From Anaerolineales bacterium (GTDB lineage: Bacteria > Chloroflexota > Anaerolineae > 4572-78 > J111), in contig JABTUK010000005.1 in the NCBI GenBank assembly GCA_015075405.1, positions 1,061,747-1,125,746 of the forward strand: a DNA stretch of 64,000 nucleotides, in the 5' to 3' direction. The translations under genes and the position numbers were made by a program. The notes below the pieces were generated by a model that searched no databases, had not been told where the DNA came from, and worked only from the letters and a program-made list of their open reading frames with translations. Positions 32,190 to 41,400 of the stretch are shown in pieces. Position 1 is the first letter of the stretch; every line of letters starts with the position of its first letter.

Positions 32190-33605
32190 TTATCCTCTCC
32201 CCATTTCATTAAGGTGTTGACGCGCTGACACTTGCATATAGGTTTCTTGGGCGGGGCGTATCGTTAGCGAAACGGTGGGCACAATAACCTGATTGGGAGC
32301 GAGAGTCAAACGATACGCCTGGGCAATTGTCGCCAAGATTAACCTGACTTCTAATAGGGCCAGTCCAGCGCCAATACAATAACGCGGCCCGGCCCCAAAA
32401 GGCAGAAAAGCATACTTGTAAACCGGTTTTGTATTTTCTTTGCTAAAACGCTCCGGCCAAAACCGTTCCGGCTGTTCAAAATTACGCGGGTCGCGCTGGA
32501 GCAGATAAGGGCTAACATAAATGAGCGTCCCTTTTTTTAAGATATAATCGCCCACCTGCGTATCTTCGGCTACTTCACGCACAATCATCAAGGAAGAGGC
32601 GTAGAAGCGCATGGACTCTTTGATAACCATTTCGGCATAGGGTAAGCCGGATAAGTCGTCTGCACCCGGTGTTCGCCCTTTTAGGGAGCTGTCTAATTCC
32701 TCGTAAACTCTGGTTTCGACTTCAGGATTTTGGGTGAGCGCATAAAATAACCAGATTAAGGTGGTGGGGATAGTGTGATGACCGGCAAAAAATAATTGAA
32801 GCACTTCGTTGACCACTTCCTCGTGGGTGAGCCGCTGGCCCGCTTCATCGGTCGCCTGTAAGAGAAAAGAGAGCATATCCCCGCGCTCTTCTTGAGACAT
32901 GAAACGGGCTTTCATGATCGCCAAAAGGGTATCCATGGTTGGCCCGGCCCGCCGCCGCCTCAGGGAAACAGGGGCGGCGTCAGCGTTATTTTGGGTTGCC
33001 GTAAAATCCTCACCCATCGCTTCCGCGAAATTGATGATGCCCGATCTTTTGGCGTTTTCAATGGGCGTCCCAAAACCTTCTAATTCGGCGTCAAAAATCG
33101 TCCGGGCTGCAATCCGGGCGGTCAGCGTCAAGAATTCTTCATCTATGTTAACCAGAGCGCCAGGCCGCCAGCCGGCAATCATATCCTGAGTACAGGCAAC
33201 GATAGTTGTGGCATAAGGGGCCATCAGGTGGGGGTGAAAGGCAGGCTGCACCAGGCGGCGGCGGCATTTCCAGGCATCGCCTTCCAATGAAGCCAGTGCA
33301 TCACCCCAATTTCCCCGCAACGAAGCCTTAAGAAAATCCGGTTTCTTGAATTTTTGCCACTCATCAACAAATACCTGCTGAACAAAGCCGGGGTGATTTA
33401 GCAAAACAATGTAGTCGCCGCGCAAGCCCGTTGTTTTTTTTATATGCTTGGAATAGATATAGTCTCCAACCAACTGCAAGGAGACGATATCGCCATAAGT
33501 TTTAGCCATCTCGCTCACAAAACCGAGCGGGTCAATTTTATAGCGCAGCGAATTGCTAAGGCCGAGAAAGCCTCCCGGCGGTCCCGGCGGCTCTTGATGA
33601 AGCAT
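32190..33605 (-). CDS. Cytochrome P450
   Basis: A 471-residue haem mono-oxygenase, apparently soluble. The I-helix oxygen-activation motif is FFAGHHTIPTTLIW (about residue 282), the K-helix ExxR is KESMRFY (about 337), and the haem loop is FGAGPRYCIGAGLALLE with the thiolate Cys (about 413). A Pro-rich N-terminus (PPGPPGGFLG) resembles the hinge of class II-like bacterial P450s. No ferredoxin or reductase gene is nearby. It lies between the YcaO gene (94-base gap holding a repeat) and the kinase-cyclase gene, so oxidative tailoring of the RiPP product is a reasonable inference; fatty-acid or terpene oxidation is the alternative. Confidence 0.93.
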   Translation of the reverse strand: MLHQEPPGPPGGFLGLSNSLRYKIDPLGFVSEMAKTYGDIVSLQLVGDYIYSKHIKKTTGLRGDYIVLLNHPGFVQQVFVDEWQKFKKPDFLKASLRGNWGDALASLEGDAWKCRRRLVQPAFHPHLMAPYATTIVACTQDMIAGWRPGALVNIDEEFLTLTARIAARTIFDAELEGFGTPIENAKRSGIINFAEAMGEDFTATQNNADAAPVSLRRRRAGPTMDTLLAIMKARFMSQEERGDMLSFLLQATDEAGQRLTHEEVVNEVLQLFFAGHHTIPTTLIWLFYALTQNPEVETRVYEELDSSLKGRTPGADDLSGLPYAEMVIKESMRFYASSLMIVREVAEDTQVGDYILKKGTLIYVSPYLLQRDPRNFEQPERFWPERFSKENTKPVYKYAFLPFGAGPRYCIGAGLALLEVRLILATIAQAYRLTLAPNQVIVPTVSLTIRPAQETYMQVSARQHLNEMGRG

Positions 33606-33610
33606 GATGA

Positions 33611-33692
33611 TAGATATCCCTCATAATGTTTGGGGTAGGGGCACGGCCTCGCGCCTGCCCTGTAGAGGGCGACTGCCAGGGTACGCCCCTAC
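33611..33692. repeat. Palindromic dispersed repeat, copy 2
   Basis: Core 33635-33692 (GTAGGGGCACGGCC to GGGTACGCCCCTAC) and left flank (TAGATAT then ATAATGTTTGGG) match the repeat at 1005-1137. It occupies the gap between the YcaO and P450 genes and could affect transcript stability within the operon. Confidence 0.65.
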
Positions 33693-33698
33693 AAAAGT

Positions 33699-35939
33699 TT
33701 AGAGGAACATTGGATTAGGATTCAACTGCTCCTCCGGCACCGGTTCAGCCAGCCAACTCATTTGCACCGGTACATCGTAAAGCCGGCCTGGGCCGAATCG
33801 CGCCCAGAAGTGCCGCAGCCCGGGCACAATAACCTTGACCACATGCAGCCCAGTATCCGGCCGGGTTTGGTCTAAGACCAGCGTTTCTAGCCCCTTGGCC
33901 TGGGCCATCTGTACACAGTTAAGGACATCCGTGTAGAGGTCATCACTCCAAAGCTTGGGATAATCGCTTTGAATTTTCAAGGGCAATCTTTTATCGGGCG
34001 TGAGATAGGGTTGGTTTTCAACGGTGGCGGTAGACCACCACTCGATAGCCTCACGCAGTTCAGGGCGATTTTTAGGCTTCAGGCCAGTCCAGGGAATCAT
34101 CTGGTTAAGTTCGGTCAGGGCGCGTAACAGGGCAATCTTCGGGTCAAAGTGCGCGCCGAAACCAAACATAATGTCCTGTACCGGCTGGTCATTTCGGCTT
34201 GAGATGGCGGCGAAGGCAGGAATGTTTAAATCACTGGTGATGTCAAGCACCCACAGCTCACGATTTAGAGTCTGATAATGGGCCAGTAGTTCTTGAAAGT
34301 AAGGCTCATCAAAACTGGTCAAGTCTACGCCGGGCCGCTTGAGGCGATTGTACCACCACAGGGCCACGCTATCGCGCTCCACCAACTCCATAAAGCCTTG
34401 CAGAACAGCCTCGACTTTGCTGTTTCCGGCGGCGCAGCCGTTGGCATCGGCTCGCGTAAACCAGGTTCTTTCCTGGCGAGAATAACCATAGTAGCAGTAG
34501 GCGGTGGGCACATAACGAAACTTGTGACAGGTTAATGACCAGACCGGACTCCAGTCAATCTCTCTGTCTGCGTCGAAGGGTTCCGGCACCCAATTAAACC
34601 GAGAGAACTTTTCATTCCACCAGGCCCGCTGTTCAAACTGCCGGTCACTGAAACGCATGCAGGCGTTGGGGTGAATGGCCTCTTCCAGGTCTTTAAACTT
34701 GCGGCGGAGGCGGGCCTCATCCCCCTGAAATACACCGGCGTACCGTTCGATAGACTCGCATAGGGCGCTGACCCTGGCCTGAACTTCGCTTTTTCCTTTG
34801 CCGCCGGAACGACCGCGGATGTGTTCGTGCATAAAGTAGAGGTTCTCTTCGACAAAGGCGAAATTGTGGTCTGTCACATAAGCCGGCATTAAATCGTGCT
34901 GAGGGTCATCCATCGAAATTCGTCGCAGCACGCCGACGATGCCGGTAATAGGGCTAACGTGGCGCTCAAGTTTCTGAAAGGTCTCCTCAGGGGAAAGTCC
35001 GCGATGTCCGCCATCGGCGGTGAAAGCTTTTTCCTGGCGTTCCAATTGCGTAGGTGTGAATTGGCCGGCGGTGAAAACGTGGGGGTCTCCACAGCTTGGG
35101 CATTGAGGCCGCCGGGCCAGCAAATGATGGCGTTGTTCGAGGGTGAGGGTATTCAGCGTGACCACTTTACCGGCGAGGGTAGGGTTCTGGTCAGCGGCTA
35201 TCCATTTAGCGATTTCGGTTGCGGCCAGGCCGAAGGCTGTTTGCAAGCTGGATGGCAGTGCCGCCAGGGCCGTAGAAAAAGGACCACCAACGCCTTTCTT
35301 CTCGACTAAATAGCTTTCGACTTTGCGATGTCCGTGCAGGCGGTGCGCTAAACACGCCCAGCACCCGGTTTCTCCGGGCACAAAGAGGGGGCCAAGCCAC
35401 ACCTCTGTGCCCACCGGTTTAACCAACAGCCAGGGCCGGTTCTGGCTCAGGGCTTCCTGGTTAAAGGTATCAAGACCATGGTGCAGGTAATCGTCAGTCA
35501 GGACGACCACTCGCTCAGCCTCATCGCTCAACCGCAGTCCCAATGATTCGAGCATAGCTTTGAAAGGGGTGGTCTCAATTCGCCCCAGGGTGACAACTGA
35601 AACGGTCGTTTCCTGCAAACGCTGAGCGGCAATCTGGGGGGATATATCCAGCATTTCCCAAAAGGCGGCTTGCTCGGGCGCCAGCGACAGGGTCGCATCA
35701 ACGACATAACCATCACGGCGCAGGCGCTCGATTACATAAAAGACTTCCGGGGCAGATCGTTGGCCTTTGAGTTGCTCAACGATCTGTGCTTCCGTATACT
35801 GGCCATCAAGAAATTGAGCCACCTGGCTGATGGCGGCTCCGCGAAGCAGAAAGTGATCTTTTTCGGAAAGCAAAAACACGCCTTCGTTGGGTACAATTTC
35901 CCAACGAAAAGAGTGTTTAAACCGGGGCCTGCGGCTCAT
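33699..35939 (-). CDS. Fused leader-binding / YcaO cyclodehydratase (TOMM)
   Basis: A 746-residue fusion of an ocin-ThiF-like leader-peptide-binding domain and a YcaO domain, expected to turn Cys/Ser/Thr of a bound precursor into azolines with ATP. The N-terminal wing (VPNEGVFLLSEKDHFLLRG) is the leader-recognition region. Zinc ligands are CWAC (about 190) and CPSC (about 280). The YcaO part shows ATP-site motifs CESIERYAGVFQGDE (about 395) and NGCAAGNSKVEAVLQGFMEL followed by VERDS (about 500). The C-terminus PNPMFL is a weak form of the PxPxP tail. AGGA precedes the ATG by five bases. Two small leader-like proteins lie directly upstream. No flavin dehydrogenase is present, so azolines may stay unoxidised or be handled by the P450. 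Confidence 0.9.
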   Translation of the reverse strand: MSRRPRFKHSFRWEIVPNEGVFLLSEKDHFLLRGAAISQVAQFLDGQYTEAQIVEQLKGQRSAPEVFYVIERLRRDGYVVDATLSLAPEQAAFWEMLDISPQIAAQRLQETTVSVVTLGRIETTPFKAMLESLGLRLSDEAERVVVLTDDYLHHGLDTFNQEALSQNRPWLLVKPVGTEVWLGPLFVPGETGCWACLAHRLHGHRKVESYLVEKKGVGGPFSTALAALPSSLQTAFGLAATEIAKWIAADQNPTLAGKVVTLNTLTLEQRHHLLARRPQCPSCGDPHVFTAGQFTPTQLERQEKAFTADGGHRGLSPEETFQKLERHVSPITGIVGVLRRISMDDPQHDLMPAYVTDHNFAFVEENLYFMHEHIRGRSGGKGKSEVQARVSALCESIERYAGVFQGDEARLRRKFKDLEEAIHPNACMRFSDRQFEQRAWWNEKFSRFNWVPEPFDADREIDWSPVWSLTCHKFRYVPTAYCYYGYSRQERTWFTRADANGCAAGNSKVEAVLQGFMELVERDSVALWWYNRLKRPGVDLTSFDEPYFQELLAHYQTLNRELWVLDITSDLNIPAFAAISSRNDQPVQDIMFGFGAHFDPKIALLRALTELNQMIPWTGLKPKNRPELREAIEWWSTATVENQPYLTPDKRLPLKIQSDYPKLWSDDLYTDVLNCVQMAQAKGLETLVLDQTRPDTGLHVVKVIVPGLRHFWARFGPGRLYDVPVQMSWLAEPVPEEQLNPNPMFL

Positions 35940-35987
35940 AGTTTTCCTATTTCTCGAACAGCAGCTTGTGAGTGTAACACCATTGAT

Positions 35988-36051
35988 TGATAACCAAGCC
36001 CTAAGCCCAACTATGAGCCTTAAGGATTCTGGGGTCTAAGCTTGGTTATCA
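35988..36051 (-). promoter_or_regulatory. Stem-loop between precursor B and YcaO genes
   Basis: A perfect 12-base inverted repeat TGATAACCAAGC / GCTTGGTTATCA encloses 40 bases and begins two bases after the stop of precursor B. No T-run follows, so it is more likely an RNA-processing or attenuation hairpin than a strong terminator. It could raise precursor over enzyme expression. Confidence 0.5.
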
Positions 36052-36053
36052 GT

Positions 36054-36347
36054 TCAGGGTAGGCTATCTTCTTCCCGTCTGCCGTGCGTAAAGGGAATAC
36101 CGCTTCTGGGAACGATCTTCTTCTTTCCAGACAAAAGGTCTTGAAGTTCTTCTTTGGTATAGCCTGGGTTGTCATTAATAAAAAGAATTTTGGTAAATTT
36201 GAAATCGGGGTATTGGTCTTCGGGAAATCGCTTTCTGACTGCGGCGACCGGGTCTTTCTCGAGCTGGTCCTGGAAATCTGCCTCTAACCAGGAGGTAGCG
36301 ACAATTCTGGCCCATTGTTCTGCTGCTAAGTATTTTTCTTCTGCCAT
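36054..36347 (-). CDS. Putative NHLP-type RiPP precursor B
   Basis: A 97-residue protein. Residues 11-36 (WARIVATSWLEADFQDQLEK then DPVAAV) match the helical nitrile-hydratase-like leader pattern (AxxWxDxxFxxxLxxDPxxAL). It is homologous to the 106-residue protein just upstream: shared W-x3-VA-x2-WL, F-x2-xLE, P-x2-AV, FPE and YT-x-E-L. The tail after SGKKK (about 75) is IVPRSGIPFTHGRREEDSLP, with Ser/Thr but no Cys, a possible core. AGAGG lies seven bases before the ATG. Recognition is by eye and moderate; it could instead be an accessory small protein with a leader-like fold. Confidence 0.6.
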   Translation of the reverse strand: MAEEKYLAAEQWARIVATSWLEADFQDQLEKDPVAAVRKRFPEDQYPDFKFTKILFINDNPGYTKEELQDLLSGKKKIVPRSGIPFTHGRREEDSLP

Positions 36348-36396
36348 AAAACTGCCTCTTGTTAAATTTTCAGTTATCTATTGTTTGAGTTATCAA

Positions 36397-36717
36397 TTAA
36401 CAACATGTCCCTACTGGAAAATACAGGGCCTCTACCTTACCGTCTCGGATATCGTTGATCAACTCGGCTGTATAATCATCAAGAGGTGAAGGGGGGTCAT
36501 CAACTTGAAAAATCCTCTTGGCACAAGTAGCTAGATCGGCAAACTCAGGAAAATTCTCAATAGCATAATCAACGGCTCGGCGCGGATTTCGCTCGAGCCG
36601 ATGGCGGAAGTTGTTTCTGTCGTTGGGCCTCTCCATCTCGTCTAGCCATGCTTTAGCCACCAGCTTACTCCAATGAATATCGGTTAGGTGTTCTCCCGAA
36701 TACTTAAAATTAAACAT
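36397..36717 (-). CDS. Putative NHLP-type RiPP precursor A, C-terminal Cys-Cys
   Basis: A 106-residue protein. Residues 17-46 (WSKLVAKAWLDE, then NNFRHRLERNPRRAV) follow the nitrile-hydratase-type leader pattern, with a short insertion (MERPND) compared with precursor B. It ends VEALYFPVGTCC: a terminal Thr-Cys-Cys is what a YcaO cyclodehydratase would be expected to heterocyclise. No double-Gly protease site is seen between leader and tail. A strong ribosome site (GAGGAGAT, six bases before the ATG) fits high expression. It is the first gene of the operon, 49 bases before precursor B. The assignment as a precursor rests on leader similarity plus context and is inference. Confidence 0.62.
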   Translation of the reverse strand: MFNFKYSGEHLTDIHWSKLVAKAWLDEMERPNDRNNFRHRLERNPRRAVDYAIENFPEFADLATCAKRIFQVDDPPSPLDDYTAELINDIRDGKVEALYFPVGTCC

Positions 36718-37014
36718 AATTTTATCTCCTCGTTTGCTATGGATGCCAACCTACATACCTTAATTTCGAGGGTGCTAAGCTTCACCCTACCTGCTGTTGA
36801 ACGACTTGCGCAGTTTGTCTTTGGCAATTACCCCCTTGCGTCGTTAGATTTTTTCTGACCAAATCAAAGGTCATTAATCCAACAATTGGCGAAAATCGGC
36901 CATCACAAACGTAACTTTAATAACTTTTCAAGCGTAATGGAACGGTCAGGTGAGGAATGGTAGGGAAATAACAAGCGGCAAATATTTCTAGAGAGATAAC
37001 CCCTATCCAGATCT

Positions 37015-37020
37015 ATTATA
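37015..37020 (-). promoter_or_regulatory. Putative -10 of the RiPP operon, cut from its -35 by the IS
   Basis: TATAAT on the minus strand overlaps the target duplication of the IS4-type element by three bases. If the element is removed, TTGCGG lies 16 bases upstream of it. The leader 36718-37014 (about 300 bases) holds no gene that I can see. Confidence 0.4.
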
Positions 37021-37026
37021 ACACAC

Positions 37027-38429
37027 CATTCGTGACAACTTAAGCTAAAGAAAAATTTGTCAAATTCAGCGCCAGCAGTAAAGTTGGCGCCATGAAGACA
37101 AAAAAACCGAGAAATCCAGATCATGTTCGGCCTCGGCGTCAACCGGGGCCAAGTGATGAGGTCATTGCCGGGCAACTGGCTGACCTGCTCACGCCGTTGC
37201 TTCACAACCAAATGAGCCTGTATCGCCAGTTAGACCTGCGCAGCCGGATATTGGGACTGCCCTTGATGGTGGCTGCCGTATTGACCTTACTGTGGCGGCA
37301 AGTTCCTTCGGTTCACGAGTTGACCCGACTACTGGCCCGCGAAGACTTGTTGTGGTGTCGGGCGGTGCGGGTGTCCCAACAAGCCTTGAGTAAACGTTTC
37401 CTGGTCTTTCCGGCTGAACTGTTCGAGCGGGTGCTCAAAGACTTGTTGCCGTTGTTGCGAGAGCGGTGGCAAGCCCGACCGAAACGACCGGTTCCTTTGG
37501 CAGTTAAGGTCGCTCAACAGAGCTTTAAGCATATCTGGATTGTCGATGGCTCCACTTTGGAGGCCCTGTTTCGCAAGTTAGACAGCTTGCAAGATGTGCC
37601 GCTGGGGCAGTTAGCCGGCAAAATCGGCACGGTTATTGACCTGGTGACCCGCTTTCCGGTCGAGATTTGGTATCGGGAAGGGGCCAAAGATCACGATACC
37701 AATTTTATGACGGAGATCGTGGCCTTGATCAAGACCAGCCAGCCGTTGTTACTGTTTGACCGAGGTTTCTACGACTTCAGTTTCTTTGCCCAGGTCATTG
37801 ACACCGGTGCTCACTTCATCACCCGGCTCAAGAGCAACGCCAGCTTTCGGGTGGAGCGGGTGCTGAGTCACACAACCGAGGTCATTGACAGCCTGATTGT
37901 GTTAGGGGGTGGCCCCAATGGTCAACCGCTCCTGCACTTACGGTTGGTGCAGGTCAAAGTGGGCCGGGTCTGGTATGGCTATCTCACCTCGGTGCTTGAT
38001 CCCGCCGTGCTGCCGCCCTACGTCGTGGCCGACCTGTACCGCCGTCGTTGGCGGATCGAAGAAGCATTTAACACCACCAAACGCTTGTTGGGGCTGGCCT
38101 ACTTGTGGACCGGCTCGATTAACGGCGTGCTGCTGCAAGTCTGGGCTACCTGGCTCTTTTACGCGGTTCTGGTTGATTTGGGCGATGCTGTGGCCGATGA
38201 AATGGGTGTCCCCTTTGACCGAATTTCGTTGGAAATGTTGTACCGGGGCTTATATCACTTCACCCAGGCGCGGGCCAAAGGCAAAGCCACTGACCCGGTC
38301 AAGTACTTTGCTGACCCGGAAAACCAGGATTTAGGTGTTGTTAAGGTTTTGCGTAAGCCGCCAACTAAACTTGATTTGTCACCTTACCCAATTTGACTTT
38401 TTGGGCATTTCCTTAAGTTGTCACCGATG
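37027..38429 (+). mobile_element. IS4-family insertion sequence with 9-bp target duplication
   Basis: Terminal inverted repeats CATTCGTGACAACTTAAG and CATCGGTGACAACTTAAG (2 mismatches in 18) bound a 1403-bp element. Direct repeats ATAACACAC flank it at 37018-37026 and 38430-38438. One intact transposase gene is inside. The ends, duplication length and transposase fit IS4. Confidence 0.92.
37092..38396 (+). CDS. IS4-family transposase
   Basis: A 434-residue DDE transposase. Catalytic residues are placed in IWIVDGSTLEALF (first Asp, about 151), LLLFDRGFYDFSFF (second Asp, about 220) and the YREK-like signature YRRRWRIEEAFNTTKRLLGL (Glu, about 325), which defines the IS4 family. The N-terminal 100 residues are helical and DNA-binding in relatives. 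It appears intact. A hairpin GCGCCA/TGGCGC (37067-37091) covers the ribosome-binding region just before the ATG; such hairpins limit read-through translation in other elements. The gene faces away from the RiPP operon and towards the BTAD gene end. Confidence 0.93.
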   Translation: MKTKKPRNPDHVRPRRQPGPSDEVIAGQLADLLTPLLHNQMSLYRQLDLRSRILGLPLMVAAVLTLLWRQVPSVHELTRLLAREDLLWCRAVRVSQQALSKRFLVFPAELFERVLKDLLPLLRERWQARPKRPVPLAVKVAQQSFKHIWIVDGSTLEALFRKLDSLQDVPLGQLAGKIGTVIDLVTRFPVEIWYREGAKDHDTNFMTEIVALIKTSQPLLLFDRGFYDFSFFAQVIDTGAHFITRLKSNASFRVERVLSHTTEVIDSLIVLGGGPNGQPLLHLRLVQVKVGRVWYGYLTSVLDPAVLPPYVVADLYRRRWRIEEAFNTTKRLLGLAYLWTGSINGVLLQVWATWLFYAVLVDLGDAVADEMGVPFDRISLEMLYRGLYHFTQARAKGKATDPVKYFADPENQDLGVVKVLRKPPTKLDLSPYPI

Positions 38430-38468
38430 ATAACACACTTAACATGAGCCGCAATTTTTCCTCTGATT

Positions 38469-41400
38469 TTACTCTTTTCCTTCTCTCAATATTTTCTTTA
38501 CCATCATTTCCAGGGTACGGGTTCGGTCTCTGGTTTGCTTCGTTTGACCCGCTTCCTTCGGAAGTTGTGGCTCCAGTTCAGCCAGTAATCGCGCCGCCCG
38601 ATCCTGATTCTCCCGGCTGCTGGCCGGATGGCTCAAGGTCAAAGCCAAAATTTCGAGCGCCTGCTCAACCTGGCCCCCTTTGACCAGCAGCGCAGCCCAG
38701 CCGACCAAAGTATCCATAACCAGGGGAATGGCCTGGATATCGAGCGCCAGTTTTAGCGCCTGGTTCAGATAGACTCTGGCTGCCGGCGTCTCGCCCAGCT
38801 TGTCGGTGATGATGCCAAGTTTGATCTTAGCGGAAATGACCCCCCACTGGTTGCCAATCTCCTTAAATATAGCCAGACTTTCTTCGTACAACTGCCTGGC
38901 GCCCTGGTCCTCGCCCATCATTTGAACCACATCGCCCAAATAGCCGAGGCACAAAGCAATGCCCCGCCGGTCCCCGATTTCCTGGCAAACGGCCAGGCTC
39001 TCTTCAAAATACGCCTTGGCCGCCGGATATTCGCCCAGGGTATAGGCCACCTGCCCCAGATAGATAAAAGAAAAAGTCGCCCCCCGGCGGTCGCCCAGCT
39101 TTTGTTTCAACCCCAAACTCTCCTGGCACAAACGCTGCGCTTCGGGATAGTCGCCTTGCAGATAGGCTACCTGGCCCAGAATATTCAGGGCGACGGTCAG
39201 GCCAAACGTATCGCCTGTTTCTCGGCAAACGAGCAGGCTTTCCTGTAGATATTTCTGGGCTGGCTCATATTGGCCCAAGTGACGGTAGACCGCTCCCAGG
39301 TAGTTGAGGGGAAAAATTGTCTCACGCAGCGCTGTGGAACCGGCCTGGCGTAGCAAGTCCAACCCTTGCAGCAGTAGTGCCTCAGCCGGTTCGTGCTGTC
39401 CAAGTTGAAAGGTAAACCATCCCTGCCGGGCCAGCAGCTTACCCCAGACAATCTGAGATTGGAGATTGGAGATTGGAGATTTTGAAATTCTCGTTTCTTG
39501 GTGCTCCCCTGCCCCCCCGCTCTCCCGCTCCTCTGCTCCTCTGCTCCCCTGCTCCCCTGCCAGACTTGCCGCCAGCCCAAACATCTCCGCCCCTTCCTGG
39601 AACCAACTGCGCATATCGTAAAAATGGAAAAGGCTTTCCAAAGCTTGATCGAGAGAATTAATCTGACCACGCTCGACGGCCCAGCGCCAACCGGCCCGAA
39701 TATTCTCGATTTCGAGGCCAATTTCGGCCAGGCTCTCTCGCTGCTGCCCGCCTTTTAGCCGGCCTTCTCGATCATGAAGAAAGGCGGCGTAGTAGTTGCT
39801 ATGTAAATCTTGTATTTTTTCTTTTTCTTGAGGCGTTTCGGCCAGTTTTTCGGCGGCGTACTGCCATAAAAGCAGATGGCGGGTATAGCGCCCGGTTTCG
39901 GTGCGGCGCAGCAGCGACTTGTCTACCAGGGCCAGCAGCAGCGGCAAGGAAGCGCCAATGACCTGCCTGGCCGCCTCCTGTTGAAATCCCCCTGTAAAAA
40001 CGGCCAATTGCCGGAACACGCGCCTTTCTTCGGCGGAAAGGAGTCGCCAGGAATAGTCAAAGACGGCCCGTAAGCTGCGCTGCCGTTCTGGCACGTTGCG
40101 CAAAGAAGTGGTCAGAAAATCCAAGTTTTGCTCGATTTCCTGGGCAATCTCCTGGCATGAAAGCAGCCTCAACCAGGCCGCGGCCAGCTCAAGTGCCAGG
40201 GGGGCGCCTTCGGTCAAGCGGCAGACATGGGCCACGCATAGTTTTTCCGCTTCCGACAGGGTGAAGCTCGGATTGACGGTTTGGGCGCGTTGTAAAAACA
40301 ACTGCACCGCGCTGTACTCTTCCAGGGCTAGGCGGCCCCTGGTCTTGCCGGCGCGAGGGTGAAAATCAGCTTCAGGCACTTTCAACCCTTGAATGGGCTG
40401 CAAGTATTCTTCCTGCAAATTTAATCGCTCTCGGGAGACGGCCAAAATCTTTACCTGGGACGCCTGTTTCAGAATATCGGCAATCAGGTCGGCCCCGGCC
40501 AGGAGATGTTCAAAATTATCCAACACCAGCAGCAGACGTTTTTCGCGCAGAAAGTTGATGAGCTGGTTGGCCGGATTAGCGCCACTGTAAAAAGAGAAGT
40601 TCAGGGCATCGGCCAGGGTGGAAACCAGAAACTCGGCTGAACTCAAGGCGTCCAGCGGAATAAAATAGACGCCATCGGCAAACGAGGGAGCCTCTCTTGC
40701 CCCGGCTTCTAGGGATAGCCTTGTCGCCTGCCAGGCCGCCTGAATGGCCAAGCGAGTTTTACCCACGCCGCCAGAGCCTACCAGGGTTAACAAGTGGCAG
40801 GCTGGGTCACGGAGGTGGGCGGCAATTTGGGCCAGTTCTTCCTCGCGGCCAATAAAAGACGTGGCTGGCGTAGGTACTTGGTGCAAAGAGACGGGGGCGG
40901 AAGAGGCCAGGGGGTCGGCGGGGGGGCGGAGGGGCAGGGGAGCAGAGGGGCGAGGGGGCAGGGGGGCTGAGGTGAAAATTTCTCCCCCGCCGGGCACTCC
41001 GCGCTCGGCAGTCCCCTGCTCCCCTGCTCCCCTGCTTAATTCCCCTGCGCGAATCTGCTCATACAAAGCCACCGTTTCCGCCCCAGGTTCTACCGCCAAC
41101 TCTTCGGCCAGAGCGCGGCGGCAGATTTCAAATTGGGCCAGGGCTGCCGTGCGTTCGCCCTGCTGCGCCAGGAGAGTCATCAGGTAGCGGTGCGCCCGCT
41201 CACGCCAGGGTTCGACTTCCAGCCAGCGCCGGGCATGAAGTAGCGCTTCGTCAGCCTCGCCCTGGCGGGCATGATAGGCTATCAACCGTTCCAACAACTC
41301 CGTAACCTGCCGCCGCCAACCTTCCTGTTCGCGGACCAGCCAGGCTTCAAATTCGGGACAGTCGTCCAGAAAGTAGCCGGTCATAAAGTCGCCCCGGTAA

